Below are positions 46,939 through 55,944 of a stretch of 64,000 nucleotides of DNA, piece by piece (the first letter of the stretch is position 1; every line of letters starts with the position of its first letter). The notes beneath the pieces are model-generated. The model saw only the letters and a program-made list of their open reading frames with translations. It did no database searches and was not told where the DNA came from. The stretch lies in NCBI RefSeq assembly GCF_900114835.1, contig NZ_FOUJ01000007.1, forward strand, positions 62,001-126,000, in the 5' to 3' direction. The position numbers and the translations under genes were made by a program. Source of the DNA: Methanolobus profundi (lineage in GTDB: Archaea > Halobacteriota > Methanosarcinia > Methanosarcinales > Methanosarcinaceae).

Positions 46939-47837
46939 TCAAGCAAAGCAGGTACACACGACAAATATTCCTTTCTTACCAATTCGGGATCGAACTCAAT
47001 GTAATTACTAGCCCATGTTTTCTTTTTCAGAGAATCCCCTCTGAGCCATTTGATGTAAACTTCCTGCATTCCTGCTCTCTGCATCTGTGTGGTGAAAAAG
47101 CCACGTAGGCAATGGCAAGTAAGTTTCTTATGCAGGGGTCCGTTGGGATTGTGAAGTCCTAGGGGTTCAGCATAGTATGCAAGGATATTGTTAGTATCAT
47201 CCTTGTGGATCCTTCCTCCACGGTTCGAGATCCAGAGATAGTCTGTCTTTGCTCTTGGAGCTCTCCATTCAAGGTATTCTTCTAATATATTGTGTAGTTC
47301 GTTGTCGATAAAACCCAGTCTAATCCTGCGTTTCTTTTTTGAAGGCCAGTATATCTCATCCCTTTCCAGGTCAATATCTTCTTCCTTGAGTTCAAGATAT
47401 TCGCCTCTGCGACTGGCTGTCTTTGCCAGGGTGCTGATCATAGCTACCTCTCGTATCATCTCATCTTCATCATGCTGGATCGCTCTAAGGAGTCGTTTCA
47501 TATCCTGCAGTTCAGGTATGAATCTCCTGTCTGGCTCGTAGTTCTTTTCCAGATATCGACTTCGTATCTGCAGGACAGGATTGTTCGTTACGAGATCCAT
47601 GAATCTCATGTACTCATAAAGGCCAGATATGGCTGAAAAATCGCGTTGTATAGTGCTTGGTCTTTTACCTCTTTCCTGCAGGTGCTGGAGGTATTCGACT
47701 AATAAGAACTTATTCACTGCTTCCGGTTCAGGGAAATAATCAAGGAACTCTTTGCAACTACTTTTATAACTTTGGATTGTGCGCAACTCTAGTCCACGTA
47801 CTTTACAGTCATCAAGATATGCCTTTAACAGCTCCAT
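46935..47837 (-). CDS. Tyrosine integrase of element 1
   Basis: A 300-residue XerC/D-like recombinase. N-terminal core-binding domain (~1-95), then the catalytic domain: Arg in ASRRGEYLELKEEDI, Lys in SKKKRRIR, HCLRGFF for His-x-x-Arg, and the SNYIEFD Tyr. It is pointing away from the tRNA-Glu 150 bp downstream of its 5' end, at which the element is integrated. The C-terminal ~60 residues are almost identical to the integrase of element 2 (MQRAGMQEVYIKWLRGDSLK). It should recombine the 15-bp attachment core. Confidence 0.92.
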   Translation of the reverse strand: MELLKAYLDDCKVRGLELRTIQSYKSSCKEFLDYFPEPEAVNKFLLVEYLQHLQERGKRPSTIQRDFSAISGLYEYMRFMDLVTNNPVLQIRSRYLEKNYEPDRRFIPELQDMKRLLRAIQHDEDEMIREVAMISTLAKTASRRGEYLELKEEDIDLERDEIYWPSKKKRRIRLGFIDNELHNILEEYLEWRAPRAKTDYLWISNRGGRIHKDDTNNILAYYAEPLGLHNPNGPLHKKLTCHCLRGFFTTQMQRAGMQEVYIKWLRGDSLKKKTWASNYIEFDPELVRKEYLSCVPALLD

Positions 47838-47898
47838 TTTTCACGCCACCGGCTTCTAGAAAGAATGGAACTTCTATATAATTGGTTTATCTATAAAA

Positions 47899-47906
47899 TC
47901 TATAGA
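47899..47906. promoter_or_regulatory. TCTATAGA operator at the element 1 integrase promoter
   Basis: Lies about 60 bp before the integrase start, within AAATCTATAGATG, next to TATATATAGA. The same palindrome is found at the element 2 integrase promoter, suggesting a common regulator. Confidence 0.5.
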
Positions 47907-47989
47907 TGTATATATAGAACAGTCTCAAAAATCTATCTATATAAAATTATATATTGAGTTTTAGAAAAGTTAAAAGAAATGAAGACAGA

Positions 47990-48004
47990 TGCTCCGATGG
48001 GGAT
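47990..48004 (+). repeat. attR: 3' end of tRNA-Glu
   Basis: Identical over 15 bases to attL at 28882-28896. It forms the right boundary of element 1 and restores the tRNA sequence. Confidence 0.85.
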
Positions 48005-48064
48005 TCGAACCCCAGTCGCAGGAGTGAGAGTCCTGCATGATTGGCCGTGCTACACTATCGGAGC
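47990..48064 (-). tRNA. tRNA-Glu (CTC anticodon)
   Basis: Minus-strand cloverleaf: acceptor GCTCCGA pairs with TCGGAGC, discriminator A at 47990, anticodon stem CAGGA/TCCTG with loop CTCTCAC (anticodon CTC), and T-arm GGGG-TTCGAAT-CCCC. No CCA is encoded. The gene is intact and its last 15 bases are the attachment site of element 1. Confidence 0.95.
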
Positions 48065-48150
48065 ATTCTGAATTGCCTAACAGCACCCTTGAAAGTCACT
48101 TAAACAATATAAAGCTTTCGTCTCGGATAAAAAGGAGTATGTTTGTGTTT

Positions 48151-49386
48151 TTATACAAACATACTGTGAGGTGAAGTTGTTTCCTCTTCTTCTGAGACAA
48201 CCTTGTCGTATGCCTCCATGAGATCCTTCATTGTGATGCTCTCACCACGTCTTCTCAGGACGAACATACCGGCTTCCTTGGTAATAACCTTGATATCTGC
48301 GCCACTGAGGCCACTTGTGATCCTTGCCAGTTTCTCAAAGTCCACATCTTCATCAAAGTTCATCTTGCGGGTGTGGATCTTAAATATCTCTGAGCGTCCC
48401 TTCTCATCTGGAAGTGGCACTTCGATGACACGGTCGAAACGTCCTGGGCGAAGCAGGGCAGGGTCAAGCAGATCAATTCTGTTGGTTGCTGCAATTACCT
48501 TTACATTCTGAGTTGCGTCAAAACCGTCCATCTCCGCAAGTAACTGGAGCATTGTACGGTTCACTTCAGCAGAACCTGTGGTTCCATCATGGGTACGCAT
48601 GCCGCCCACAGCATCTATCTCATCAATGAAAAGGATGGATGGGGACTTGTCGCGAGCCATCTGGAAAACGTCCTTCACAAGGCGTGCACCTTCTCCTACG
48701 AATTTCTGTACGAGGTCGGATCCGGACATTCTGATGAATGTAGCATTTGCCCTTGAAGCCACGGCCTTTGCGATAAGTGTCTTACCTGTTCCGGGCGCGC
48801 CGTACATCAGCACACCGGTTGGTGGTTCGATACCTATCTTCTCAAAGAGCTCTGGTTCAAGCAGCGGAAGTTCTACGGATTCGATAACTTCCTTTAGCAC
48901 ATCGTCCAGGCCGCCTATCATATCATAGTCGACTCCTGGAGAATTGATAAGCTCCATAACCTGTGCGCGCACGTCCGCAGCTCTGGAGATTATAGATATT
49001 ATAGAGAATGCGGCATTAACACAAACCCTCATTCCTGCCTCAACATTAATGTTGGCAGGGATCCTTGTCACAACTTCCTGATTGTTGCCGTGCTGTCTGA
49101 TAAGTGCCTGGTTATTATCGACTTCCATAACCGTGGCGATGAAAAGTGGTGGGGTGGTGAGCTGCTCTATCTGTCTCTTGAGCTTGTTCGTCTCTTCAAG
49201 GTAATTGTTCGCCAGCATGCTAGCTTCAAGTAGCTTGGCGCGCATGTTCTCGTTATTGACTTTAAGTAATTCGATCTCGTGAAGTAATGATTCTACATCT
49301 TTTTCGTCAAGACTATCAGATTCTATCTGGGTCTTTATCTTTGAACTAATAGTGTCAATTGGTGATTCGGCACTGCTATTTGACAT
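48151..49386 (-). CDS. pan: Proteasome-activating nucleotidase PAN
   Basis: A 411-residue AAA+ ATPase that unfolds proteins and feeds them to the 20S proteasome. N-terminal coiled coil (~residues 25-75), OB domain (~80-150), AAA+ domain with Walker A GAPGTGKTLIAK, Walker B ILFIDEIDAVGG and the second-region AATNRIDLLDPALLRPGRFDR. PANs usually end in a hydrophobic-Tyr-X motif that opens the proteasome gate; this one ends SMFV, with Phe instead of Tyr. It lies just beyond tRNA-Glu. Confidence 0.95.
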   Translation of the reverse strand: MSNSSAESPIDTISSKIKTQIESDSLDEKDVESLLHEIELLKVNNENMRAKLLEASMLANNYLEETNKLKRQIEQLTTPPLFIATVMEVDNNQALIRQHGNNQEVVTRIPANINVEAGMRVCVNAAFSIISIISRAADVRAQVMELINSPGVDYDMIGGLDDVLKEVIESVELPLLEPELFEKIGIEPPTGVLMYGAPGTGKTLIAKAVASRANATFIRMSGSDLVQKFVGEGARLVKDVFQMARDKSPSILFIDEIDAVGGMRTHDGTTGSAEVNRTMLQLLAEMDGFDATQNVKVIAATNRIDLLDPALLRPGRFDRVIEVPLPDEKGRSEIFKIHTRKMNFDEDVDFEKLARITSGLSGADIKVITKEAGMFVLRRRGESITMKDLMEAYDKVVSEEEETTSPHSMFV

Positions 49387-49928
49387 AGGGACCTAATATG
49401 GGCATCATCGGATATAAAACCCACTGCGATGATAGGTGGTGTTTTTGTTTGCTGCATGCCTTTTTTTCTTCGATGATCTTGGAATTATTGGTGTTTTTGG
49501 ACTTTTTCTTTCTTTCACAGAAAACACGATTTGTTCGGGTTTTCGAGCTTTATATTTAGAATAAAGTGTTTTAAGCTACTTATTTTGTATATTATGGTCT
49601 AAAATCAGTTTTCAGTACATGGATACGATGATTTCATCCCGAAATTCGACAAAGAACGAAATATTTATTAACTATTATCTCAATTCTTGTATTGTAGGCA
49701 TGTACCTCTACATAATTAGTTTGTGTTGATGTCTTAATTATCAAAAATAAGCTATATTAAAGCTTAGATTTGTTTTAAGACAATTGCAGACAATTATTAG
49801 AGCAAATATTTATATAATATTAAAAACATGTATGTAATTGTGAAGCACTGAGAAACACTGTGTTCCTGATGTGTTCACAATACAACGGATCACGATTAAA
49901 AGAGCAACACCATTGTCTGAGGGGATAA
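49387..49928. other. AT-rich intergenic region between PAN and the Q-rich gene
   Basis: About 540 bp with no supported gene. TATA-like tracts at 49808-49820 (AATATTTATATAA) probably drive the rightward gene. Runs of T near 49455-49520 do not form a convincing terminator. Confidence 0.4.
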
Positions 49929-49940
49929 ATGGTTTTGTGA
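49929..49940 (+). other. Minimal upstream reading frame with its own ribosome site
   Basis: ATG GTT TTG TGA follows TCTGAGGGGATAA; 36 bp later the same leader TCTGAGGGGATGA occurs before the true start ATG 49965. The duplication creates a three-codon decoy or regulatory frame ahead of the gene. Confidence 0.4.
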
Positions 49941-49964
49941 ATCCATCAATATCTGAGGGGATGA

Positions 49965-50864
49965 ATGGATCCGCAAAGAGGCAAAAGGATGAAGGTTCGG
50001 CTTGAGATCATCGATGACGATGGCACTGAGAGCGCAAATGTCGAATTTGCGGGAAGGCACTGGAAAAGGCGCCTTCTTGCATTTATAGACACAGTCGAAG
50101 ACGAGACCGACAACATAACCGAACCTTCGTCCATTTCATCTAATTCTAAGATGCATGTGGCTGATCAGAGTGCATACCATCCTCAATTCGTTCAGCAACA
50201 AGTATCTTCTAATATACAACCTGGCCAGCAGACAGCTCCGCCACAACAGTTCCAGCCTGTACAGCAACAACAGGCTCAACCTGTTTACCAGCAACAGCAG
50301 TTCCAGCAGCCAATTCAACAGGTCCCTGTGCAGCAACAGTATCAACAACCGATGCAACAGCAGCAGATGCCTGTAATGACAAATTATCAACCACCACAAC
50401 AATACGTGCAGCCAAACCTACCTCCTGTGGGGCCGCAACAGTATGGATATGGGCAGCCGGCACACTCTACATCTACGGTCCATCCTCCTGTAACTCCAAA
50501 CATGCAACATCAGCCGGCTGTTCCACATCTGGATCAGGCAATGCATCGCAGGACTCCGAGATTGCAGGAAAGGCTGAACGAGTCTCTTACTATTAATGAG
50601 AGGCTTGAACTCTTCCTTAGATATGAGTATCCTCGTGTGTGGTTCTCTTCCCAGGATGTTCAGCAGCATTATGAGAGGATCTACGGTGCGATAAAACAGA
50701 GTACAGTATCCACATATCTGTCCCGTATGTATCGCAAGAACCTTCTTGAACGCAGGGGTAACAGGACGCAGCGTGAATATCGTTACATTGCTGACGAACC
50801 TGAACCAACATACAGGATGGAAGAAACTACTGATGCACCTGCGTATCACAGGCTTCAGTACTGA
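49965..50864 (+). CDS. Winged-helix protein with Gln-rich prion-like linker
   Basis: A 299-residue protein. Residues 1-50 form a small basic domain (MKVRLEIIDDDG...RHWKRRLLAFID). Residues ~70-185 are extremely Gln/Pro-rich (runs such as QQQFQQPIQQV and QPMQQQQMPV), a composition like prion-type low-complexity regions. The C-terminal ~90 residues contain a winged-helix fold (YPRVWFSSQDVQQHYERIYG...VSTYLSRMYRKNLLERRGN). It is probably a chromosomal DNA-binding regulator. Alternative ATG at 49989. Gln-rich proteins like this are rare in archaea. Confidence 0.75.
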   Translation: MDPQRGKRMKVRLEIIDDDGTESANVEFAGRHWKRRLLAFIDTVEDETDNITEPSSISSNSKMHVADQSAYHPQFVQQQVSSNIQPGQQTAPPQQFQPVQQQQAQPVYQQQQFQQPIQQVPVQQQYQQPMQQQQMPVMTNYQPPQQYVQPNLPPVGPQQYGYGQPAHSTSTVHPPVTPNMQHQPAVPHLDQAMHRRTPRLQERLNESLTINERLELFLRYEYPRVWFSSQDVQQHYERIYGAIKQSTVSTYLSRMYRKNLLERRGNRTQREYRYIADEPEPTYRMEETTDAPAYHRLQY

Positions 50865-50900
50865 ACAGACTTTTAATTTACTTTTTCTATATCAATTCCT

Positions 50901-51134
50901 ATGCGTCAGCAGGGTATTCTTAATTCCGGAATTGTCCTTGTAGTTCTGGGCTTTATTTTCGTTCTCATGGGGACGATCTCTTTATCATCAAATGGTAGCG
51001 ATGGCTTTGGAGGAGTTGTTCTCATCGGTCCTATTCCGATAGCATTTGGCTCCTCGCCTGAGATCACATCATCGATGTTCTGGGCAGGTGTGCTCATTGC
51101 TCTCGTTTACATTCTTGTCAGGAGGAGACTCTAA
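50901..51134 (+). CDS. Small membrane protein, DUF131/TIGR00304-like
   Basis: A 77-residue protein with two membrane helices (GIVLVVLGFIFVLMGTI and MFWAGVLIALVYILVRR) around GGVVLIGPIPIAFGS, the signature of the archaeal DUF131 family. It overlaps the next DUF131 gene by one base. Function unknown. Confidence 0.85.
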   Translation: MRQQGILNSGIVLVVLGFIFVLMGTISLSSNGSDGFGGVVLIGPIPIAFGSSPEITSSMFWAGVLIALVYILVRRRL

Positions 51135-51463
51135 TGTCTGGCCTTATTCTTGTTGTCCTTGGGCTGTTCATGATATTTGCGGGCTTCCTCCTGATCTCCT
51201 CTACAGGTGCTTCAGGAAAGGATACTTCAAAGAAGGATGCCGGGCATGAATATGTTTCATCCTTCGGTGGGGGCAGTGAGTATTCAGAGAATATGGGTCA
51301 TGGGGTCGGCAGGGATCCTGCAGAAAACAGGACAGAGGTCAGAGGTGGAGGTATCATCATGCTCGGACCGATCCCTATCATCATCGGTTCTGACAACAAG
51401 AGCACTCAGACATTGATCATACTGGTCATAGTTCTCATGGTATTATACTTCGTGTTCTTCTGA
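51134..51463 (+). CDS. Small membrane protein, DUF131/TIGR00304-like (longer paralogue)
   Basis: A 109-residue paralogue of the previous protein: two helices, with GGGIIMLGPIPIIIGS before the second, separated by a longer Gly/Ser-rich loop. Co-translated with its partner (TAATG). Function unknown; the pair may form a membrane complex. Confidence 0.85.
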   Translation: MSGLILVVLGLFMIFAGFLLISSTGASGKDTSKKDAGHEYVSSFGGGSEYSENMGHGVGRDPAENRTEVRGGGIIMLGPIPIIIGSDNKSTQTLIILVIVLMVLYFVFF

Positions 51464-51605
51464 ACACGATGTGTGATCCGCATTTTGTCCTGTTGTGGTG
51501 AAGTAGTGATTCTGTGATAATGTGTTTGGATGTATTTGAGCTTGTAATACGTATGCATCGAAGTTGTGAATATGTTTATACGCATTCGGTCCAATACAGA
51601 TATTG

Positions 51606-53588
51606 ATGCGTCCTTTCAAACTAGTCTCAGAGTATAGTCCGAAGGGTGACCAGCCAAAGGCAATTGCCCAGTTGACCGAAGGTATGCAGTCTGGAAAAAA
51701 ACACCAGACATTGCTCGGTGTGACAGGTTCGGGGAAGACATTCACAATAGCCAATGTGATAAAGAATGTACAGAAACCGACACTTGTTATAGCCCATAAC
51801 AAGACGCTTGCGGCACAGTTGTTCTCTGAGTTCCGGGATTTTTTCCCTGACAATGCGGTGGAGTATTTTGTCAGTTATTATGATTACTACCAGCCTGAGG
51901 CTTACATTCCCACCACGGATACATATATAGAGAAGGATTCATCCGTTAATGAAGAGATAGACCGCCTGAGACTTTCGGCTACTAAATCATTACTTGAACG
52001 CAAGGATGTAATTGTGGTTGCCAGTGTTTCATGTATCTATAACCTCGGTTCTCCTGAGGAGTGGAGGGCAATGTCTGTGATGATCACTCCAGGGATGGAA
52101 ATTGACAGACCTTCTTTTCTGGAGTCTCTCATTAACATACAATATGAAAGGAATGACATCGACTTTACTCAGGGTACTTTCCGTTTGAGGGGAGATACCA
52201 TTGAGATATTCCCTGCTCAGGAAAAGCATGGTATCCGTATCGAGCTATTCGGTGATGAGGTGGACAGGGTGGTTTACTTTGATCCTGTAAGCGGGAAGGT
52301 GCTGGAAGAGGTGCTTCCGGGTGAATCTATTGGTATCTATCCTGCAAAGCATTTTGTTATGCCGGAGGAATATATTGAAAATGCCCTCAAGACCATTGAG
52401 GCGGAAATGCACGATCGTTTAGCTGTGCTGAGGTCTGAGAATAAACTGCTTGAGGCACAGAGGCTTGAGCAGCGTGTCAAATTTGATATGGAAATGATAA
52501 GGGAACTTGGTTTCTGTAGTGGTATTGAGAATTACTCCCGGCATTTTGACGGCCGCCGTCCCGGCGAGCCTCCATCTTCATTACTGAACTTCTTTCCGGA
52601 AGACTATCTTGTTGTTATCGATGAGTCCCATGTGACCATCCCGCAGGTGCGTGGAATGCATAATGGGGACAGGGCCAGGAAGCAATCTCTGGTAGAGTAT
52701 GGTTTCCGCCTGCCATCTGCTCTTGATAACAGACCGTTGCGTTATGATGAGTTCGAGCGAAGGCTCAATGATGTGATCTACGTGTCTGCGACACCTGCGG
52801 AGTATGAACTTGAGAAAAGCAAGGCTGTGGTAGAGCAGATCATTCGTCCTACGGGACTTGTTGATCCTGAAGTTACCATTCGTCCGGTGGAGAATCAGGT
52901 GGATGACCTTATAGGTGAGATCCGCAAGGTGACCGGGGAAGGTTTCAGGACCCTTGTGACCACGTTGACTAAAAGGATGGCCGAGGACCTTACGGATTAT
53001 TTATTGGAACTTGGTATCAAGGTCCGGTATATGCACTCTGATATCGATACTCTCGAAAGGGCACAGATAGTCAGGGGTCTGAGAAAGGGTGATTTTGATG
53101 TGCTTGTGGGTATCAACCTGTTGCGAGAGGGACTTGATATTCCGGAGGTTGCTTTTGTTGCGATACTGGATGCTGATAAGGAGGGTTTCCTGCGTTCCGA
53201 TCGCTCACTTATACAGACCATCGGACGTGCTTCCAGAAATTCAGAGGGGCGTGTCATTCTGTATGCTGATAATATAACTGGTTCCATGGCACGCGCTATT
53301 GGTGAAACTGAGAGGCGTCGCAAGCTTCAGGTGGAGTTCAACAAGGAGCATGGTATAACTCCTACGACCATTAAGAAGGCTCTGCAGAAGGAGCTTGTTG
53401 AAGGTGAGAAATATCAGGCTGCTTCAGGTGTCATGGCAATTGCCGAGGATGCATCGGTGCGTGAGATCGCTGACATCATCATTGACCTTGAGGCTGATAT
53501 GCATCTGGCTGCCAAGAATCTTGAGTTCGAGAGGGCGGCAGAACTTCGTGACAGGGTAAAAGAGCTTCGGGAACAGTATTCTCTGTGA
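51606..53588 (+). CDS. uvrB: UvrABC excinuclease subunit B
   Basis: A 660-residue nucleotide excision repair helicase. N-terminus [17 protein letters not shown], Walker [15 protein letters not shown], the beta-hairpin [13 protein letters not shown] box, TRKMA-like [10 protein letters not shown], and the C-terminal UVR domain ([22 protein letters not shown]) that recruits UvrC. ATG 51606 is used (a TTG precedes it). Bacterial-type repair genes are known in mesophilic methanogens. uvrA and uvrC are not in the window. Confidence 0.97.
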   Translation: MRPFKLVSEYSPKGDQPKAIAQLTEGMQSGKKHQTLLGVTGSGKTFTIANVIKNVQKPTLVIAHNKTLAAQLFSEFRDFFPDNAVEYFVSYYDYYQPEAYIPTTDTYIEKDSSVNEEIDRLRLSATKSLLERKDVIVVASVSCIYNLGSPEEWRAMSVMITPGMEIDRPSFLESLINIQYERNDIDFTQGTFRLRGDTIEIFPAQEKHGIRIELFGDEVDRVVYFDPVSGKVLEEVLPGESIGIYPAKHFVMPEEYIENALKTIEAEMHDRLAVLRSENKLLEAQRLEQRVKFDMEMIRELGFCSGIENYSRHFDGRRPGEPPSSLLNFFPEDYLVVIDESHVTIPQVRGMHNGDRARKQSLVEYGFRLPSALDNRPLRYDEFERRLNDVIYVSATPAEYELEKSKAVVEQIIRPTGLVDPEVTIRPVENQVDDLIGEIRKVTGEGFRTLVTTLTKRMAEDLTDYLLELGIKVRYMHSDIDTLERAQIVRGLRKGDFDVLVGINLLREGLDIPEVAFVAILDADKEGFLRSDRSLIQTIGRASRNSEGRVILYADNITGSMARAIGETERRRKLQVEFNKEHGITPTTIKKALQKELVEGEKYQAASGVMAIAEDASVREIADIIIDLEADMHLAAKNLEFERAAELRDRVKELREQYSL

Positions 53589-53594
53589 TTTTTC

Positions 53595-54614
53595 TTATCT
53601 GGCATTACGGCTCATACGCCTTATGCCCCGTCTTCTTTTTCGGTCCTCGGGACCTGAGTATCTTATGTTCTTACCGGTGTGGTGAAGGAATACGTCATCA
53701 AGTGTTGGTTTTCTCAGGCTGACGGATTCTATGTGAAGATCAAGTTCGGTGCTGATCTTCATGATCTCTGGTATGGTCCTTTCGCCGTCTGTAGCGGTTA
53801 TGCGAATGGATGTGCCGGATGTGGTTATTTTCTTTGTGCTGCTGCTTTGCTTGTAGTGTTCCATCATCTTTGTGGCTTCTTCCTCTGAGATGAAGTTCAG
53901 GGTTATGATGTCACCGCCGAGTTTTGCCTTTAGTTCTGCGGGGGTGCCTTCTGCGATTATCTCTCCATGGTCGATGATAGCTATACGGTTGCAGAGCATG
54001 TCAGCTTCTTCCATGTAGTGTGTGGTGAGCACCATTGTGATGTTCTTTTCTTGGTTGAGCTTCTTGATGTATTCCCAGATGTGGTTCCTTGTCTGGGGGT
54101 CAAGTCCCAGGGTGGGTTCGTCAAGGAAGAGTACGTTTGGATGATGCATGAGTCCTCTTGCTATCTCCAACCTGCGCATCATTCCGCCTGAGTATTTCTG
54201 CACCACCTCGTCAGCCCAGTCACTGAGCTCTACGAGTTCGAGTACTTCACGGATGCGCTCGTGGCGCTCTTTTCTTCCCAGTCCGTAGAGCCTGCCGTGA
54301 ATGTCAAGGTTCTCGCGCCCGGTGAGCTTCTGGTCAAGGGTGGTGCCCTGGAATACCACTCCTATGGACATGCGCACTTTTGTGGAGCGCGAGCGTATGT
54401 CGTATCCCCAAACCTCAGCATTTCCTGAAGTGGGTCTGAGCATTGTGGACAACATGCCAATGAGTGTTGATTTTCCTGCTCCATTGGGTCCGAGCAACCC
54501 GAAAAGCTCTCCTTTCTCAACTGTGATGTTTATATTCTTTACAGCGGTTACCTGTTCGAATCTCTTGTTGATGCTCTCGGTCCTGATGGCTATGTCCGGC
54601 ATTTCCTTACTCAT
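53595..54614 (-). CDS. ABC transporter ATP-binding protein (DrrA-like)
   Basis: A 339-residue ABC ATPase: Walker A GPNGAGKSTLIG, signature YSGGMMRRLE, Walker B VLFLDEPTLGLDPQTR, and a C-terminal extension with VSLRKPTLDDVFLHHTGK typical of DrrA/antibiotic-export ATPases. The partner ABC-2 permease is not adjacent: downstream is uvrB on the opposite strand and upstream are tRNA-Gly and element 2, which may separate it from its partner. ATG 54602 is a possible alternative start. Confidence 0.93.
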   Translation of the reverse strand: MSKEMPDIAIRTESINKRFEQVTAVKNINITVEKGELFGLLGPNGAGKSTLIGMLSTMLRPTSGNAEVWGYDIRSRSTKVRMSIGVVFQGTTLDQKLTGRENLDIHGRLYGLGRKERHERIREVLELVELSDWADEVVQKYSGGMMRRLEIARGLMHHPNVLFLDEPTLGLDPQTRNHIWEYIKKLNQEKNITMVLTTHYMEEADMLCNRIAIIDHGEIIAEGTPAELKAKLGGDIITLNFISEEEATKMMEHYKQSSSTKKITTSGTSIRITATDGERTIPEIMKISTELDLHIESVSLRKPTLDDVFLHHTGKNIRYSGPEDRKRRRGIRRMSRNAR

Positions 54615-54718
54615 TAGATATTGTGAATGTCGTTCCGATTTATATATGATGCCTTATGATGTCCATTATCGGGCGAAAACGTTATATCTGAAAAAAGACT
54701 GTATTGGGTGTCCAAACT

Positions 54719-54790
54719 GCGCTGGTGGTTTAGTGGCTATGACTGAGGCCTTCCAAGCCTTAAACCCGGGTTCGAATCCCGGTCGGCGCA
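54719..54790 (+). tRNA. tRNA-Gly (TCC anticodon)
   Basis: Cloverleaf on the plus strand: acceptor GCGCTGG with TCGGCGC, anticodon loop CTTCCAA (anticodon TCC) on stem GAGGC/GCCTT, T-arm CCGGG-TTCGAAT-CCCGG, discriminator A at 54790, no CCA. A TATA-like GTTATATC lies at 54681-54688. It borders element 2 and is its presumed integration target. Confidence 0.95.
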
Positions 54791-54881
54791 TCTTCTCTTT
54801 TTTTATTAGACTGTCAATCTAAGCAGTTTACACTTTTTATAATTTTATGTAGTTGAAAGTACTTTATGTACCTATATAGAA

Positions 54882-54889
54882 TCTATAGA
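54882..54889. promoter_or_regulatory. TCTATAGA operator at the element 2 integrase promoter
   Basis: Within TATAGAATCTATAGAAAG, 42 bp before the integrase ATG; same palindrome as at the element 1 integrase promoter. Confidence 0.5.
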
Positions 54890-54931
54890 AAGTCAATTTT
54901 TATATGACAATTCCATCTAAGTTTTACTTAC

Positions 54932-55837
54932 ATGGTACAAATGGACCTAATCAATGAATTTGTCAGGGACTGTGAACTACGAGGACTAGAGTTGCGCACA
55001 GTTCAAACTTACAGAGGCAGTGTTAGAAGGTTCCTCGATGAGTACCCAGACCCGACAAAATGCACGAAACACGAGATACTTGATTATTTAGGCCATCTGC
55101 AAACTAAGGATATTACAGTAGGTACTATCAAACGTGATTTTGCAGCTATATCCGGACTATTTGATTATTTGTTGTTCTGTGAAAAGATACGAGTAAATCC
55201 AGTAGGCCAGATCAGGAAAAGATATCTTAATCAGCCTGAAATGCCAGAGTCCAGGCAAATACCAGAACTAAGCGAAATGAGGCAATTGATAGGCAGTATA
55301 GAGCCTGAATCAGTATTGGAAAGAACTATTGTAACATTCCTGGCTAAAACTGCAGGACGTAAGGGTGAGTTCCTGGCACTCAAGAAGGATGACGTTGATC
55401 TCAGGAAAGATATGATATACTGGCCTTCAAAAAAGAAACGCAAGATCAGGATTGGATTTGTAGATCAGGAACTTCACGACCTGCTTGAAGAATACTTGAT
55501 CTGGAGAGAAGAGCAGAAACCAAAAAGTGAATATCTCTGGATATCTACCACAGGTCACAGAATACACAAGGATTACGTTAACGCAGTCATTCAATACTAT
55601 GCTAAACCTCTTGGCATGCATGACCATCACGGACCCCTACACACTCGTTTAACTTCCCATTGTCTGCGTGGATTTTTCACTACACAGATGCAGAGAGCAG
55701 GGATGCAGGAAGTTTATATCAAATGGCTCAGAGGAGATTCATTAAAGAAAAAGACCTGGGCTAATAATTACCTGGAATTTGACCCGGAATTGGTGAGGAA
55801 AGAGTATCTTTCTTGTGTTCCAGAGTTGATAATGTGA
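54932..55837 (+). CDS. Tyrosine integrase of element 2
   Basis: A 301-residue recombinase with the same domains as the element 1 integrase: N-terminal DLINEFVRDCELRGLELRTVQTY, catalytic Arg in AGRKGEFLALKKDDV, SKKKRKIRIG, HCLRGFFTT and the ANNYLEFDPELV Tyr. The C-terminal 60 residues differ from the element 1 enzyme at only a few positions, while the N-terminal half is clearly more diverged, as expected when two enzymes recognise different tRNA targets. Confidence 0.92.
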   Translation: MVQMDLINEFVRDCELRGLELRTVQTYRGSVRRFLDEYPDPTKCTKHEILDYLGHLQTKDITVGTIKRDFAAISGLFDYLLFCEKIRVNPVGQIRKRYLNQPEMPESRQIPELSEMRQLIGSIEPESVLERTIVTFLAKTAGRKGEFLALKKDDVDLRKDMIYWPSKKKRKIRIGFVDQELHDLLEEYLIWREEQKPKSEYLWISTTGHRIHKDYVNAVIQYYAKPLGMHDHHGPLHTRLTSHCLRGFFTTQMQRAGMQEVYIKWLRGDSLKKKTWANNYLEFDPELVRKEYLSCVPELIM

Positions 55838-55944
55838 ATGAAACATTAGGCAAATTTTATTTTGCAGATTCATCAATCACTACTAATCATTAACAATATT
55901 AAAAGAAACAAACACAAACATGTATTTCTGCGCTATATGCTATA

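Larger units (their letters stand above)
28882..48004. mobile_element. Integrated inovirus-like element 1 (about 19.1 kb, in tRNA-Glu)
   Basis: The element is delimited by 15-bp direct repeats, with the intact tRNA at the right end and an integrase gene directly inside it, the usual arrangement for tRNA-targeting archaeal integrases. Contents in order: small overlapping genes (29.2-31.9 kb), AT-rich ATPase/TPR pair (32.1-34.9), second compact integrase (35.0-35.6), secreted protease and PepSY-like cargo (36.1-39.6), toxin/antitoxin (39.9-40.4), structural module and ATPase (40.8-46.5), regulator and integrase (46.6-47.8). The structural module follows filamentous-virus logic (small signal-peptide coat, large adsorption protein, membrane protein, P-loop assembly ATPase). 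At 19 kb it is large for a filamentous virus and the second integrase suggests that it is a composite. No replication initiator was recognised. Confidence 0.8.

Noticed and set aside
47899-47960. AT-rich direct repeats as an insertion-sequence end
   Set aside because: No transposase is nearby and the pattern is explained by TATA and operator sites of the integrase gene.
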